Below, piece after piece: positions 36,143 through 49,316 of a stretch of DNA of 64,000 nucleotides. The notes beneath the pieces are model-generated. The model had not been told where the DNA came from. It saw only the letters and a program-made list of their open reading frames with translations, and did not search any database. This DNA comes from Strongylocentrotus purpuratus (taxonomy: Eukaryota > Echinodermata > Echinoidea > Camarodonta > Strongylocentrotidae), in NCBI RefSeq assembly GCF_000002235.5, contig NW_022145596.1, positions 32,710,140 to 32,774,139 of the forward strand, read 5' to 3'. Position 1 is the first letter of the stretch. Every line of letters begins with the position of its first letter. Both the position numbers and the translations under genes were made by a program.

Positions 36143-39100
36143 AAGAAGAAGACTTTTTTTGAAAGTAAAACTTTATTTACAATACATATAATAATTAAAA
36201 CAGATAAAAAAAAAATAACAGTGATGCACTTAATATAATAAGTGTTTGTGAATCATATACCAATAATCAACAACAAGTAGTACGTAATACATGAGAAAGT
36301 AACCATTAAACAATTCATAAAAAACAATAATTCCGATGGTAGAAATTGAGAAAAAACATAAATTGTACTAAACACTGATTACAAATGATTACACATCCAT
36401 AGAGTGTTTCAAAACGATTAAATTATGGGAATTCAAAACTACCAACTATGAGCTTCTTCTCAAGACAAACTTATCACAAACAACAATTAAATCAACCATG
36501 TGAGATCAATATCATCTGAAAGAAAGAGTACATTATTGGACGACCATATCTTATGAAATAACACCAAATTGTTTTGTAATTTGTGAAATTCATAATCAAG
36601 AATGACTCTGTTCTTGATTCTAAGTTTCCAAAAAGGAAGTGGATCAAGAAAACGAGAGGTACGATAAAGCCAATATAATGTGCTTTTAAGAATGACAATA
36701 AAAAAGTTGGATAGGCGCACGGCCTCCCTGTTACGACCTCTTGCATGTGGAACCAGAGTCCAGTAGAGGTCAAAGTCAATGTTTACTTCGGGTAGAAGAC
36801 TTGACAGAAGATGATGAAGAAGATCCAAGGCCGGTTGTATAGAAGTACACTCGATAAAGAGGTGTAGAATAGTTCCCTTCTTGCCACACCATCCACATGA
36901 AGAGGAGATATCGGGATTAAGATGATGAAGAACGGCAAGCGACGGAAGAACATTGTGTAATAGTTTGTACTGAGTGTCCCCATCTTTCTTAGATGATGGA
37001 TAGCAGTAGATTTCAGTCCAGTTGATTAGTTTAGAAGGGGAAAGTAACCCAGCCTCGTGCCAATGAGTAACTTGAGCTCTAGGAAGAAAGTTAATAGCAC
37101 GGTTGAAGATTCGATATATCGATTTAGTCAGCGTGGCAAGAATGTTCTTGTTGTCTTTAGTTATGATCGAGAACGGAGAGGTAACAGGTTCAGTCAGATT
37201 ATGAAGATAAGCTGAAGCTGCTGACAGTCTTAGTCCGCTGTTCGAAAAGAATCTAGGAAACAAACCGGAAATCTCTTTGTGAAGTAGAGAGAGGTCAAGT
37301 TCCAAAAGGCGTAAAGACGGACGCTGCAAAGTGGAGGCAATGACGACCTCGTCTGCTCGGAGCCAGGTACCGTTGTTCGGGTTTACAAGATGCTTGACGA
37401 GTTTGATTCCACATGCAAATAGTCTAACAGGGAAGATCTTGTCGCCATCCAGTGTAAATTGAAGAAATTTATAATAATTCAAGGGAATGTTTAACACATG
37501 GTTGACAGTAAAGGACGATGTCTCGACGCTTGCTCCAGAGGTAATCCAAGCACGCAAAATTTCTGAATAGAAACAAGGAAGGCTGGTATAAAACTTTGGG
37601 TCTAATTCAGTCAGAAACAAAGGAAAATCAAGATTTAGTTTCTTATATCTACGAAAATTATGAGAACAAAGGGCATACGCAGGATGAGAACAGAGATTGA
37701 GATAACGCTGTAAAAAGGCAAAATGAAATGTAAGGGTTCGTGCTTGGAGACATGCCAAACCAAGAAGAAGAAGAAGAAGAAGAAGAAGAAGAAGAAGAAG
37801 AAGAAGAAGAAGAAGAAGAAGAAGAAGAAGAAGAAGAAGAAGAAGAAGAAGAAGAAGAAGAAGAAGAAGAAGAAGAAGAAGAAGAAGAAGAAGAAGAAGA
37901 AGAAGAAGAAGAAGAAGAGAAGAAGAAGAAGAAGAAGAAGAAGAAGAAGAAGAAGAAGAAGAAGAAGAAGAAGAAGAAGAAGAAGAAGAAGAAGAAGAAG
38001 AAGAAGAAGAAGAAGAAGAAGAAGAAGAAGAAGAAGAAGAAGAAGAAGAAGAAGAGAAGAAGAAGAAGAAGAAGAAGAAGAAGAAGAAGAAAAAAAAAAA
38101 AAAAAAAAGAGAGAGAGAGAGAGAGAGAGGAAAGGGGGGGGGGGGGGGGGGGGGGGGGAGAGAAGAAGGAGAAGGAGAGTACTTGAACAAGGAAAATCAT
38201 TGTCATTATAACAAAAAAACACTAAAATTGGAATTTCGTTTAAAGTTGAATAGTTTCACAGTGAAATTTGTACACAAAAAATTACTTCACAATTAAGTCT
38301 AAAGTTGTTGTGTTTATTATGGAATTAGAATTTATGCTGTTGTGAAAAGGGAGAAAGTTTCACTTTTCAGAGTTTAAAATGTTCCCTAATGTCTCTTTGT
38401 GATAACCAGAATAAAATGGAACAACTTTCGAAATGTGGAAATGATCAAGAATTAAACAATATATCTAAACATGTACCCATTGCGATTTATTATTATGGTA
38501 TATATATATATCTTTAAAACTTTACAGCAAATCAAGAGTTTTAACTTTGCCAAGACGTTGGTGTTGATTGGTTCATCATGTGATGAGGGAAAAGAGAAGA
38601 TCTTAAGCTGTTCTCAGCTTGGTGAAGGCAGAGACCTGTCAGAAGAGGCCATCATTATTAACTCATTCCTTCCTGCAGGTGAGTACTAATTAAAGATTGT
38701 AATACTTTATGTGCTTCATCATCATCATCATGATCTTAATAATGAAAATGAAAATAATGATAATAATGAAAATCAAGCATAAAATATACTCTACATACAG
38801 TAGTAAAGCTACATGTATGTCACAGCATGTTCAAAATTAATGATACATAATATTGAATTAAACTTAAAATAAATACAGATTGAAGGAAATATGAAAAGGG
38901 TTTTAATTGTTTTCAACAAATTCTTAAAATGGTTTGTGGAATTAGATGATTTGATGAAATATGGGATATTGTTCCATTCTTAAGATGCAGTTACAGTAAA
39001 TGTGCGATCGCCAGCTTGGGAGAGGACCTAAAGTCGTTGGACCTTTGGTACTATGTACAAGCATTAGTAGTCAGGTTAGACAAACCAACAATCCAACCAA

Positions 39101-42066
39101 CATTATCAATATTTTACTCCTATTATGCATCATCAGTTATCATCAGATAGGAAAGGATCGGACATATTAGTATAATATGTGCTCTCTCTTTTGTGTTTCA
39201 CCACTGGGTAGGGAAATAATGGAGGTTCCTTTAATTTTTTGTATTTAATTCAAAGTTAATTTATTTCTCAAATCCTCTTGATATATATTTAAAATAGATT
39301 TTCTTCTTCAAGACTGATGCAGAAATAATTGTGATTCATAATTTCTCTTTTCTTCATATTAGGAGTGAAAGTATGTGGTTTATTTCTTCCACAATCATCC
39401 GCTACTCCTCTTTCTAGTTATGTGATGGAAATGATCACCGGAGAAATTGCTAAGGTGAGACACTGTCATATCTATGTTTGATTGTCCTGATTTATGTACT
39501 GTATACTGCAGCCTTGTAATAGCCTTACTGAAACCCACCATTATTGTATCCCCCGGCTTTCAGCAGCGTTACGCCGCCGCGTCCGCCGCCGCGTCATATT
39601 ATTGTGTGTGCTCTAACTGCCACATTCCTTGATGGATTTCTTTTAAATTTTGAATGGAGGTGTATTGTAGTATAATCTCAACACCTATAACTTTTGGTGA
39701 TGCTGCCCCCAGTGTTCCGTCTTCTATAGGGTAAAAGGCCATATTTTCGTGGATGGTTTGTGTGCGCTCTATAGGCCACATTTTTCAAAGGATTTTGTTC
39801 AAATTTTGAACGAAGGTGTATCTTGGTATAATCTACAAGCCTATAGATTTTGGTATGCTGCCTCTAGTGTTCCGTCTTTTATAGGGTCAAAGGTCATATT
39901 CTGATAGGTGACTTGTGTGCACTCTAGTTTGCGGTCTAACTGCATCATTCCTTAACAGATTTCTTTCAAATTTTGTATGGAGATGTATCTTAGTATAATC
40001 TACACACCTACATCTTTTGGTGATGCTGCCCCCGGTGTTCCGTCTTCTATAGGGTCAAAGGGTCATATTTTGATGGGTGTCTAGTGTGCGCTCTGCAGGT
40101 CATATTTCATGACAGATTTCTTTCAAATGTTGTATGGATGTGTGTCTTAGTACAATCGAAACATCTTTAGTGTTTGGTGATGCTGCCACCTGTGTTCCGT
40201 CTGTTATAGGGTCAAAGGTCATATTTTGGTGGCTGTCTTTTGTGCACTCTAACTGCCACATTTCTTGACTGGTTTCTTTAAAATTTTCTACAGAGATGCA
40301 TTATACTCTGATCTACACACATATTGTTTTGGTGATGCTGCTCCTAGTCTTGACAATAGTCTGAGCTACTAGTGGTGATCTCTACGTCATCCTTTTGTTT
40401 CAGGGATGGGAGAGAGGATCTTTGTCCCTTCTCCGAACATGAGGATGACACAAAATCGCTGCCACTGCCGGGGGATACATTCGCATTGCGCGGCAATACA
40501 GATTGCGATATTTCTAGTTGTTAATAATGTCTGCATGAAGAAAGCCTATATAGATTAATTCACTAACAGGCTTTACTTGCTATTCAGTAGACTGATTTAA
40601 CATGTATATTGTAATTTGTATTTTTACTTAGAGTGTTTTTAATCTTAAAATTACATTGACTGCCTATAATCATCAATGATATTGTTTTGCTCACTCTTCA
40701 ATCTGATAGCATTGTTATTTACATATTAAATTTTTGGAGGAAATGTCTGCATAGAGCATCTAGATTTAGCTCCTGTATACATGTAATGAATCTTACCCAG
40801 TATCTTTCTGTGCTGTATTCAGTTTGACTCATTTGTTTTAGTTATATTGTATACAGATTATTTATAAATAAATTAGTTTGTAGTCCATGAAACTCTATTT
40901 TAAATGTTACTATTTCACTCTGTCATTCCTTCCTTATAGAAACTCTTTCCATCTGGTAGAGTAGTGCTCTTGTTCACCAATGAAGAGGATGAGAGGCTTG
41001 AGGAGAAGGCAGAGTTGTATGAGCTTGAGACTGGTCAACGCAGGTCATGTGATCTAAGTATTGTATCGGATTCTATCAGCTGGGAGCAGAGTGTATTGAT
41101 CTTCAGAATTAGATCTGAAGTCAGTATGAAATGTGCATACAAGGATAAATCAGGTGAGAATCTTAAAAAGTTTCTTTTTAAGTCTGAACTTTATTTATGT
41201 CAAATTCAAGGCTGTCAGCTCATTCGTTTCTGTAAAGCAATATAAAATAGAAACTGCTTTGTAGATTGAAGTGTCCTGGATAGAATGAAAAGTCCTAGAT
41301 GTAAAAGTACTTTTGTTTAATAATACTCAAATCTATTTAAGGTTGATTTAACATTAAAGATAAACTTTAGTACTGGTAATGCGATTGCATTGTGAAAGAA
41401 AAGGTGTGGAAAGGATCAGAAACAGTTGATCATGTAGCATGTAAGTATTGGTGTGCACTGCAAGGTTCTGGAGTCATCAAAATCATAATAAATTTGACCG
41501 AGTCTTGGTAAAGTAACAAGCACTCACATAGAAAGCTATATATGGGACAACACACATGGTGTCGGGGCTAGTACTACCTTGATTTCCTTGTCTTTCTATG
41601 CTCATTACTCAGCCAGTATACATTTTCTTCCAAAATTGTTTGGCACATGTCATTTATTTGTAATCTTGAACATTCAGTGTAAGTTTCGTTTGATTCTGTG
41701 AGAATTAAATTTTTTTTTTTTACCAGTACTGGAGTTTATCTTTAATTTAAAGGTTTGGATTCTGACATTTCTGAAAGGCATGGCGAACATGTATTTTTTA
41801 AATTTCTTTGAAAAATAAATTTCAGAATTGTAAAAAAAAGCTTTGTATCTTTGAGGTCAAGACAAATGTTCAGAATACGTTGTACGAATGAGCTAATTAT
41901 GAAAGTAATTAATTTTGTTTTCCCTTTTTCCCTTTTTTTTGTTACCCTGTAGAGTTGCCAAATGTATTCCTGCTACAGTATAACTTCCTCAAAAACCAGC
42001 TCCAATCCCCCACAACCCTCTACCACATCCAGCAAACAAGTATCCTTATTGGAAGTCAACCCAACA

Positions 42067-42106
<40 letters not shown>

Positions 42107-45100
42107 TAACAATGCCACAGTCACTGGACCACTGTCTCCTAGCAACCGTATCCAAGATGTTCTGCAGCACCTCCAAGATGAAGAAGAGGATGATGGGTTT
42201 GGAGTGGCTGGTGGAAAGAAGAAGAAGAAAACTAAACTAGACGGTCAGGTACAGGATGTCATTCATATTCAGATTTTGAACATTGTTGGTACGAATCCCG
42301 GACAACTCGCCACAAAGACAACCCGCCCCAAGACAACCCGCCACAATACCCTGGACATCCCGCCACAATACCCTGGACAACCCGCCACAATACCCTGGAC
42401 AACTCGCCACAGCCTTTTCGGACAACTCGCCACACTTTTTTCCCCTCATGATTTCTAGATCTAAAATCCCTCATCTTAGATGAAATTGTCATTTTTCATG
42501 ATTTTCATGCTTTTATAAACACAGTTATGACAGGAAACATGGAAATTGTGAGTATTTTGAGAGCTGTTCTAAAGAATAAAGATGATTTTCCTTGCGCTTG
42601 CAACAAGAATCACTAGAATCAAGAATCAACAACATATTGTTTAAGCAACGTACTTCGCAATTTGGTGTGATGGACTGAATATCGATTTTCGAGCAAGCGA
42701 GCTAAAAGTATAAGGTCCCATTTGAAAAATTACATGATGAATATTAAAGACAATCTAATGAAGAAAGACTGAAAAGTTCTATTATGTAATTATGAGTAAC
42801 ATTATAATTAAAACATCTGAGAAAGAAAAGTAGGCACTTATCAGAAGGGAAAAGGACATGTACAAAATGATAAGGGGGCACTTTAGGGGAACCTGAAAAA
42901 ATGGAGGCACAGTGCCCCCCCCCCCCCCCCCAACCAAGAATGCTGCCTTTGACTGTGGGCAAAAGTGCGAAACTAACCCAGAAAATCTAGAAATAAACCA
43001 AATTTCAATTTTATTTCGCGGGTCAACTGCCCCCTCCCCCATCAGTACGCCAGTGCTTCCAGTAGGCCTATCCTTCCATGAATTCCTACCATTAAAAATT
43101 ATCAGAAGGGAAAAGGACATGTACAAAGGATAAGGGGGCACTTTAGGGGAACCTGGAAAAGTGGGGGCACAGTGTCCCCCCCCCCAACCAAGAATGCCGC
43201 CTCTGACGAAACTAACCCAGAAAATCTAGAAATAAACCACATTCCAATTTTATTTCGCGGGTCAACTGCCCCCCCCCCCCCCCCCCCCCCATCAGTACGC
43301 CAGTGCTTCCAGTATCCTACCATAAAAAAAATTCTGGGACAGAAAAATGCAGCTGTTATAGACCTCTAGATCAAAAGTATATTATTGTTACAAGGGAAAT
43401 CAACTTTATTCTTTTTAATGACTGTTTATAAAAGCACGAAAATCATGAAAAATGACAATTTCATTTCAATATATATTATTGTTACAATTAGGGAAATCAA
43501 CTTTATTCTTTATTCTTTGTAATGACTGTGTTTATAAAAGCACGAAAATCATGAAAAATGACAATTTCATTTCATTTTAGATCTAGAAATCATGATAGGA
43601 AAAAGTGTGGCGAGTTGTCCGAAAAGGCTGTGGCGAGTTGTCCAGGGTATTGTGGCGGGTTGTCCAGGGTATTGTGGCGGGATGTCCAGGGTATTGTGGC
43701 GGGTTGTCTTGGGGCGGGTTGTCTTTGTGGCGAGTTGTCTGGACCCCGTTGGTACCTATAGGATCTTGTTATAAACGGTATCTAAATGTATGAGTTAAAG
43801 TATGAGTATTTAAAAAGTCCTTGATGTGAATATACTATTTATATTGTTTTTGGTATGAACTCAGGAACTATGTAAAGCACTGTGAAGCAGTGTAATTTGA
43901 GTAAGACTGCTACAGAACTGAATGTATTGTGTGAACAGGTTCTTGAAATGAAGATCTATTTATATTGTTTGTGTTAACAGGTCCTTGATGTGAACATGTG
44001 TTGTTTGTGTGAATAGGTTCTTGAAATGAAGATGTATTGTATTATGCAGGTTCTTGAAATGAAGATGTATTGTTTGTGTGAACAGGTTCTTGAAATGAAG
44101 ATGTATTGTTTGTGTGAACAGGTTCTTGAAATGTAGATGTATTGTTTGTGTGAACAGGTTCTTGAAATGAAGATGTATTGTTTGTATGAACAGGTTCTTG
44201 AAATGAAGATGTATTGTTTGTATGAACAGGTTCTTGAAATGAAGATGTATTGTTTGTGTGATCAGGTTCTTGAAATGAAGATGTATTGTTTGTGAGAACA
44301 GGCTCTTGAAATGGAGATGTATTGTTTGTGTGAACAGGTCCTTGATGTGAAGATACTGTTCAAGACTGGCTCTGGACTCACTGCAGAAGAAGATAACCAC
44401 ATTCCTGTTGTTCTATACAATGATCGTAAGTTTAGCATCGCTTGAAAACCATTTTTTCTCTAGCTATATTGAGTTGAATGAACATAATTCTCATGCAAGC
44501 TATCATGCAAAGTTAATTTTTTTAAATAATTGCTGTGTGAAATCCTTTAACAAGTTTAAGATTCTACCTCTCAGCAACATATTGGCCCAAATTCACAAGG
44601 TTTGTAAAAAACGTATCGAAACGCGTCATATGACGCACATAAACCTAGGTTTGTCGACAAACCTCCTTTGTAAATTCAGGCCAAATGGTTTGTTAACATT
44701 TATTATTTTCATTATCTGATATACTATTGCTGTTTTGTTTCATGTTAGATAAAAGTGAGATGCATCATCTGGCTATGAATCTACCCCTGGATGTAGTTGT
44801 CATGGCGTCCGCATCATCCCCCGTCTCTCATCTAGCTTCTCTCTTCATTGAAGGAGTGTGTAGACAGCTGCGTGCTATGGAGATATGTATTGCTAGACAC
44901 TTTGAAGTGAGTGGTAGAAAAACTGAGTATGAGGTTGAAATAAGTCTAAGCTGTGGTTGTTTCCTTTGTATGTATTCCAAACCATCCAGGAATGAATGTT
45001 CTCCCCTCAAAACACCATGAGAGGGTTGGTTTTATTCACTAATAATAATTTGGGTTTATATAGCGCTTGAAGGCATCATTTAACAATGTTAAATCTGAGA

Positions 45101-48100
45101 TACACAGCCCTATGTGTTATCAGTGTCTGTGATATGGTGTAATGTTGGAGCCCTAAAAAAATTGGGCTTCAAAATTATCATGAAGTGCCTCAAAAAAGTA
45201 AAAATCTTTGAGTGACCGGTTTTACCATACTTGTTTTCCCCAATAGACTGGAGTGTTATAAAAACCGTTTGGCAAATGCAAAATTTGGTTTCGATTTCCA
45301 ATCATAAATTCTTGATAATCAGACAGGCGATCGGCTTGTAAAAGTCATGGGGTTCCTTACAAATTATCATTGCAGCATGAGCTAAATCCAGGATTTTGTT
45401 TCAGAATCTGAGACAAAGTTACCCAATCCCTTTAATACATTGACCATGTCTTTAGGCGCTGAACAGACATAGTACCCAGGTCATCAGATTCAAACTCGCC
45501 CACACACAGTGTACGCACATTCTCCACTCCCTTGGGAGGATTCCAGCTAGTCACCATTTACAGATGCTCACTATGCTGATCAATGAGTTTCATATCCTAC
45601 TGGGTAGCCATTTACAGATGCTCACTATGCTGATCAATGAGTTTCATATCCTACTGAGTAGCCATTTAACACCTGGGTGAAAAGTGGCAAATGTGGATTA
45701 TTGTCTATCCAGAGGACATTAGTGCCCAGCTGGGATTCGAACCCTCATCCCATAGATTGACAGTCAAGTGAATAAACGACTATACCATGACACCTCCACA
45801 TTTATTCAATATATAAATTCATTCAATTTATCCATCTTTCTTTCATCCAACAATTATTATATATATATCATAGCTGAAAAACAGTGGTGTATTTACGTAA
45901 TATGTAGTTAGCTTGAATAGTTTGTATTTTAAGAATAAAACATTTTCTTTCAAAACTGACACCATATTTTTGTAAATTCTGATGAATAGAAACATAACAT
46001 ATGCAAGCCTGAAGCGCACCATTTCAAACCCATGGGACTGCAACATTTACTGACTGTTATCTATCCTTCAGGAGTCAGCGATCAAGACTTGGGTAAGATA
46101 TTACATGTGTGAGAATGAAACAAACAAAAACAAAACAAATCTATAAAATAGTAAGAAAGATAAGACATACTTTGAGAAGGTAATGTGGCTCAATAACTTT
46201 TTAATCAGAGCCCTAAAAATATTTAAACCAGATGCATGAAAGGATAGAGCAAAACATTTTGCACTTACTACATTTTGTTGTTGTTGTTGTTGCATACATA
46301 CCATATTGTGTTTGATGCCAGGAATTTTAGAAAGGAAAAGAAGCTTTAAAATCCTTAAATTGGCAACACATTGAGATGTTTAAAAATGATTGTATTTCAA
46401 TGAAAATTTGTAATTATTTAAAAATCTATTTTACAAAGTTCTTACCCATGTATATTGTTTTCAGAGACATAACAATTTATTGGACCAATAGAGTGATAAC
46501 AGAAAAATATTATAATCGCAAATTTGAAGAACAACATGTAATAAATTCAGCCCTTAAAGACTCTTGTCCTGAAAGGGAGGAATGGAAAAAGAACTCTATG
46601 CTATGAACTGATTACCATGTGTTTATTGAACTACCATTCATAAATATTGTACCTAATAGAATATATTTCCATGTGATTGCCATTCAGAAACCACAAGGCA
46701 GTCACTCCATCAGCAGTTCACCCTCCCTCAGGATTAGATATTGTACCTAATAGAACATATTTTCTTATGATTGCCATTTAGAAACCACAAGGCTGTCACT
46801 CCATCAGCAGTTCACCCTCCCTCAGGATTAGATATTGTACCTTATAGAACATATTTTCTTGTGATTGCCATGTAGAAACCACAAGGCTGTCACTCCATCA
46901 GCAGTTCACCCTCCCTCAGGATTAGATATTGTACCTAATAGAACATATTTTCTTATGATTGCCATTTAGAAACCACAAGGCTGTCACTTCATCAGCAGTT
47001 CATCCTCCCTCAAGATTAGATATTGTACCTTATAGAACATATTTTCTTATGATTGCCATTTAGAAACCACAAGGCTGTCACTCCATCAGCAGTTCATCCT
47101 CCCTCAAGATTAGATATTGTACCTTATAGAACATATTTTCTTATGATTGCCATGTAGAAACCACAAGGCTGTCACTCCATCAGCAATTCATCCTCCCTCA
47201 AGATTAGATATTGTACCTTATAGAATATATTTCCTTGTGATTGCCATTCAGAAACCACAAGGCAGTCACTTCATCAGCAGTTCACCCTCCCTCAGGATTA
47301 GATATTGTACCTTATAGAACATATTTTCTTATGATTGCCATTTAGAAACCACAAGGCTGTCACTCCATCAGCAATTCACCCTCCCTCAGGTTAGATATTG
47401 TACCTTATAGAACACGTTTTCTTGTGATTGCCATTTAGAAACCACAAGGCAGTCACTTCATCAGCAATTCATCCTCCCTCAAGATAGGCCACTCTTGAGA
47501 AGGCTCAATACATACATGTTTCCGGAAGAGAAGAAACAGCAAGTCTATCTCACGAATACACACGTTGGTCTACCGCCCTCTGGAGGTGAGTCTTGAATAG
47601 AGGTTGCTTTTATCTGTAGAGCATCTTTCTTGTGCAGATGATTTAAGTGAATGTCAGTAAAACATCTATATTATTAATACGCAAAATCGCCGCGGGGGGT
47701 CTAAAACGGGGCAAAACGGTTCCTCAAAAACGTCTTTCCCCGACCCCGCTCGCCTCCACCGTGGCGCGGGAACGGTGGCACAATTCCACGAGGCCTGTCT
47801 CCCGTAACCCGCATGCCACCTCGACCCCGCGATCGACGTCAATGCCGTTAAACGCGGTTTCGGGGTTTCGGGGAGGACGGGCGGACGAAAGCACGGCGGG
47901 CGTTGTGGATTGCAAGGAGGCGACGAACCCGCGAGAGCGAGTTGACAAGGCGTGCTCCCGCCCTTTGTCTAATTATCAAAGAGAGACGAAGAGACACATA
48001 ATAGACGAGAATCCACTCGCATCAACGGGTGTAGCAAATCTCATCGTAAAACGGTGGGGCGTACCCCGAGTTAGACCTCTTACTATAGGATATGCTTTGT

Positions 48101-49000
48101 AGCGTGTCAGAGAAATACACATTAACCGATGACTCACCCGGTTGATGAGATGTAGTAAATCTACGCTCTGACGGGCTGGGCTTACCCGTGTTATGGATCT
48201 TGCTATAGGGTATGCTTTGTACGCCAGACGGCCTATGCCTGTACGTGTATGAGATGATTTTACGCTCATGTCACACGCACAGTCGGTTTGCGACTTTCAT
48301 TCTATGATTGCCGTGATTTGTGATTTGTATATAGTTAACGTGAATTAGAGGTATGAAAGCAGGGCTAACTTTGTGATTATCCCGTCCATGTTTACTGAAT
48401 TGTGATAATCATTCTTCAAAGTAAAGTTTTCACAAGGAATCCATCGTAACTTACAGTTCAGTTGCAAGCTGGCTGTCTTGAGGCTCGAGTCCACACACGG
48501 ACAGCGCATTGCGCCACATGCACTGCTGCCGTGCACTGTCGGAACTGTGACTGTGTGTGAGCTGAGCTGGGCTACATAGAGTAGACTCGACATTCGATAA
48601 CACTTTGAAATTGCTCTTATTGCCCTGATTTCAATATAGTTTCGTGATTATAGAGGTATGAAACCTGAGCTTAGATTGTGATTATTCTGGCCATGTATAG
48701 TTGTATGCTGAATGTCGATAATCAATTGTCAAAGTAAAGTTTTCACAAGAAAATCAGACGGTCCCGGGTCGTTTAAAAACATAACCTAGCTCATTAGCTG
48801 AATACTAGAATACTAGAATACTATAGAATACTTTACTCAGTGATAAACAGTTCTTGCATCAAATCAATGCTTTCAAACGGGTATGACGGTCGCCATTCAT
48901 GGTCAAACAGGGTATATTATAAAAATCGTCTATACCCTATATAAAAATAATCACATATTATTTTTGATTGCACATAACCTCATAGGCCTCTTTCTATTTA

Positions 49001-49032
<32 letters not shown>

Positions 49033-49285
49033 CCCTCCCCTCCTAGAATCCCGTGGATTTTCCACGGGTCCTGCTAGTCTGTCTTTAATACATGATGATA
49101 TTGTTTGTTTGCATGTAGCTTGGTTGATCATGGCTCGTATTGTATGTTCCTTCCATCTCCTATTGATACAGGCTAGGGATCAGTGGAAACAATGTGTCCC
49201 TCTGATGGGATGTTAAATAGAGATATAGAGTGTAAGAGAGTCATAGGGTTCTTCTCGTAAATCCCAATTAGTTTTGAGGGTCTTA

Positions 49286-49316
<31 letters not shown>

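Noticed and set aside
37723..38211. Long poly-Lys, poly-Glu, poly-Arg and poly-Ser/Leu/Phe frames
   Set aside because: Translations of the (GAA)n microsatellite and adjoining A and G runs.
42237..42492. Frames with Cys/Gly/Trp-rich repeats (and at 43,558-43,793)
   Set aside because: Shadows of the 21-bp minisatellite arms of the foldback element.
43938..44337. CRISPR-like regular 36-bp repeats
   Set aside because: There are no unique spacers; units are contiguous and this is an animal intron next to the matching exon.
43960..44400. 146-codon - strand frame with repeated [12 protein letters not shown]
   Set aside because: Opposite-strand reading of the 36-bp exon-edge array.
47647..48102. 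151-codon frame in GC-rich sequence
   Set aside because: It lies inside a Helitron, resembles no Rep/helicase or host protein, and GC-rich sequence lengthens chance frames.
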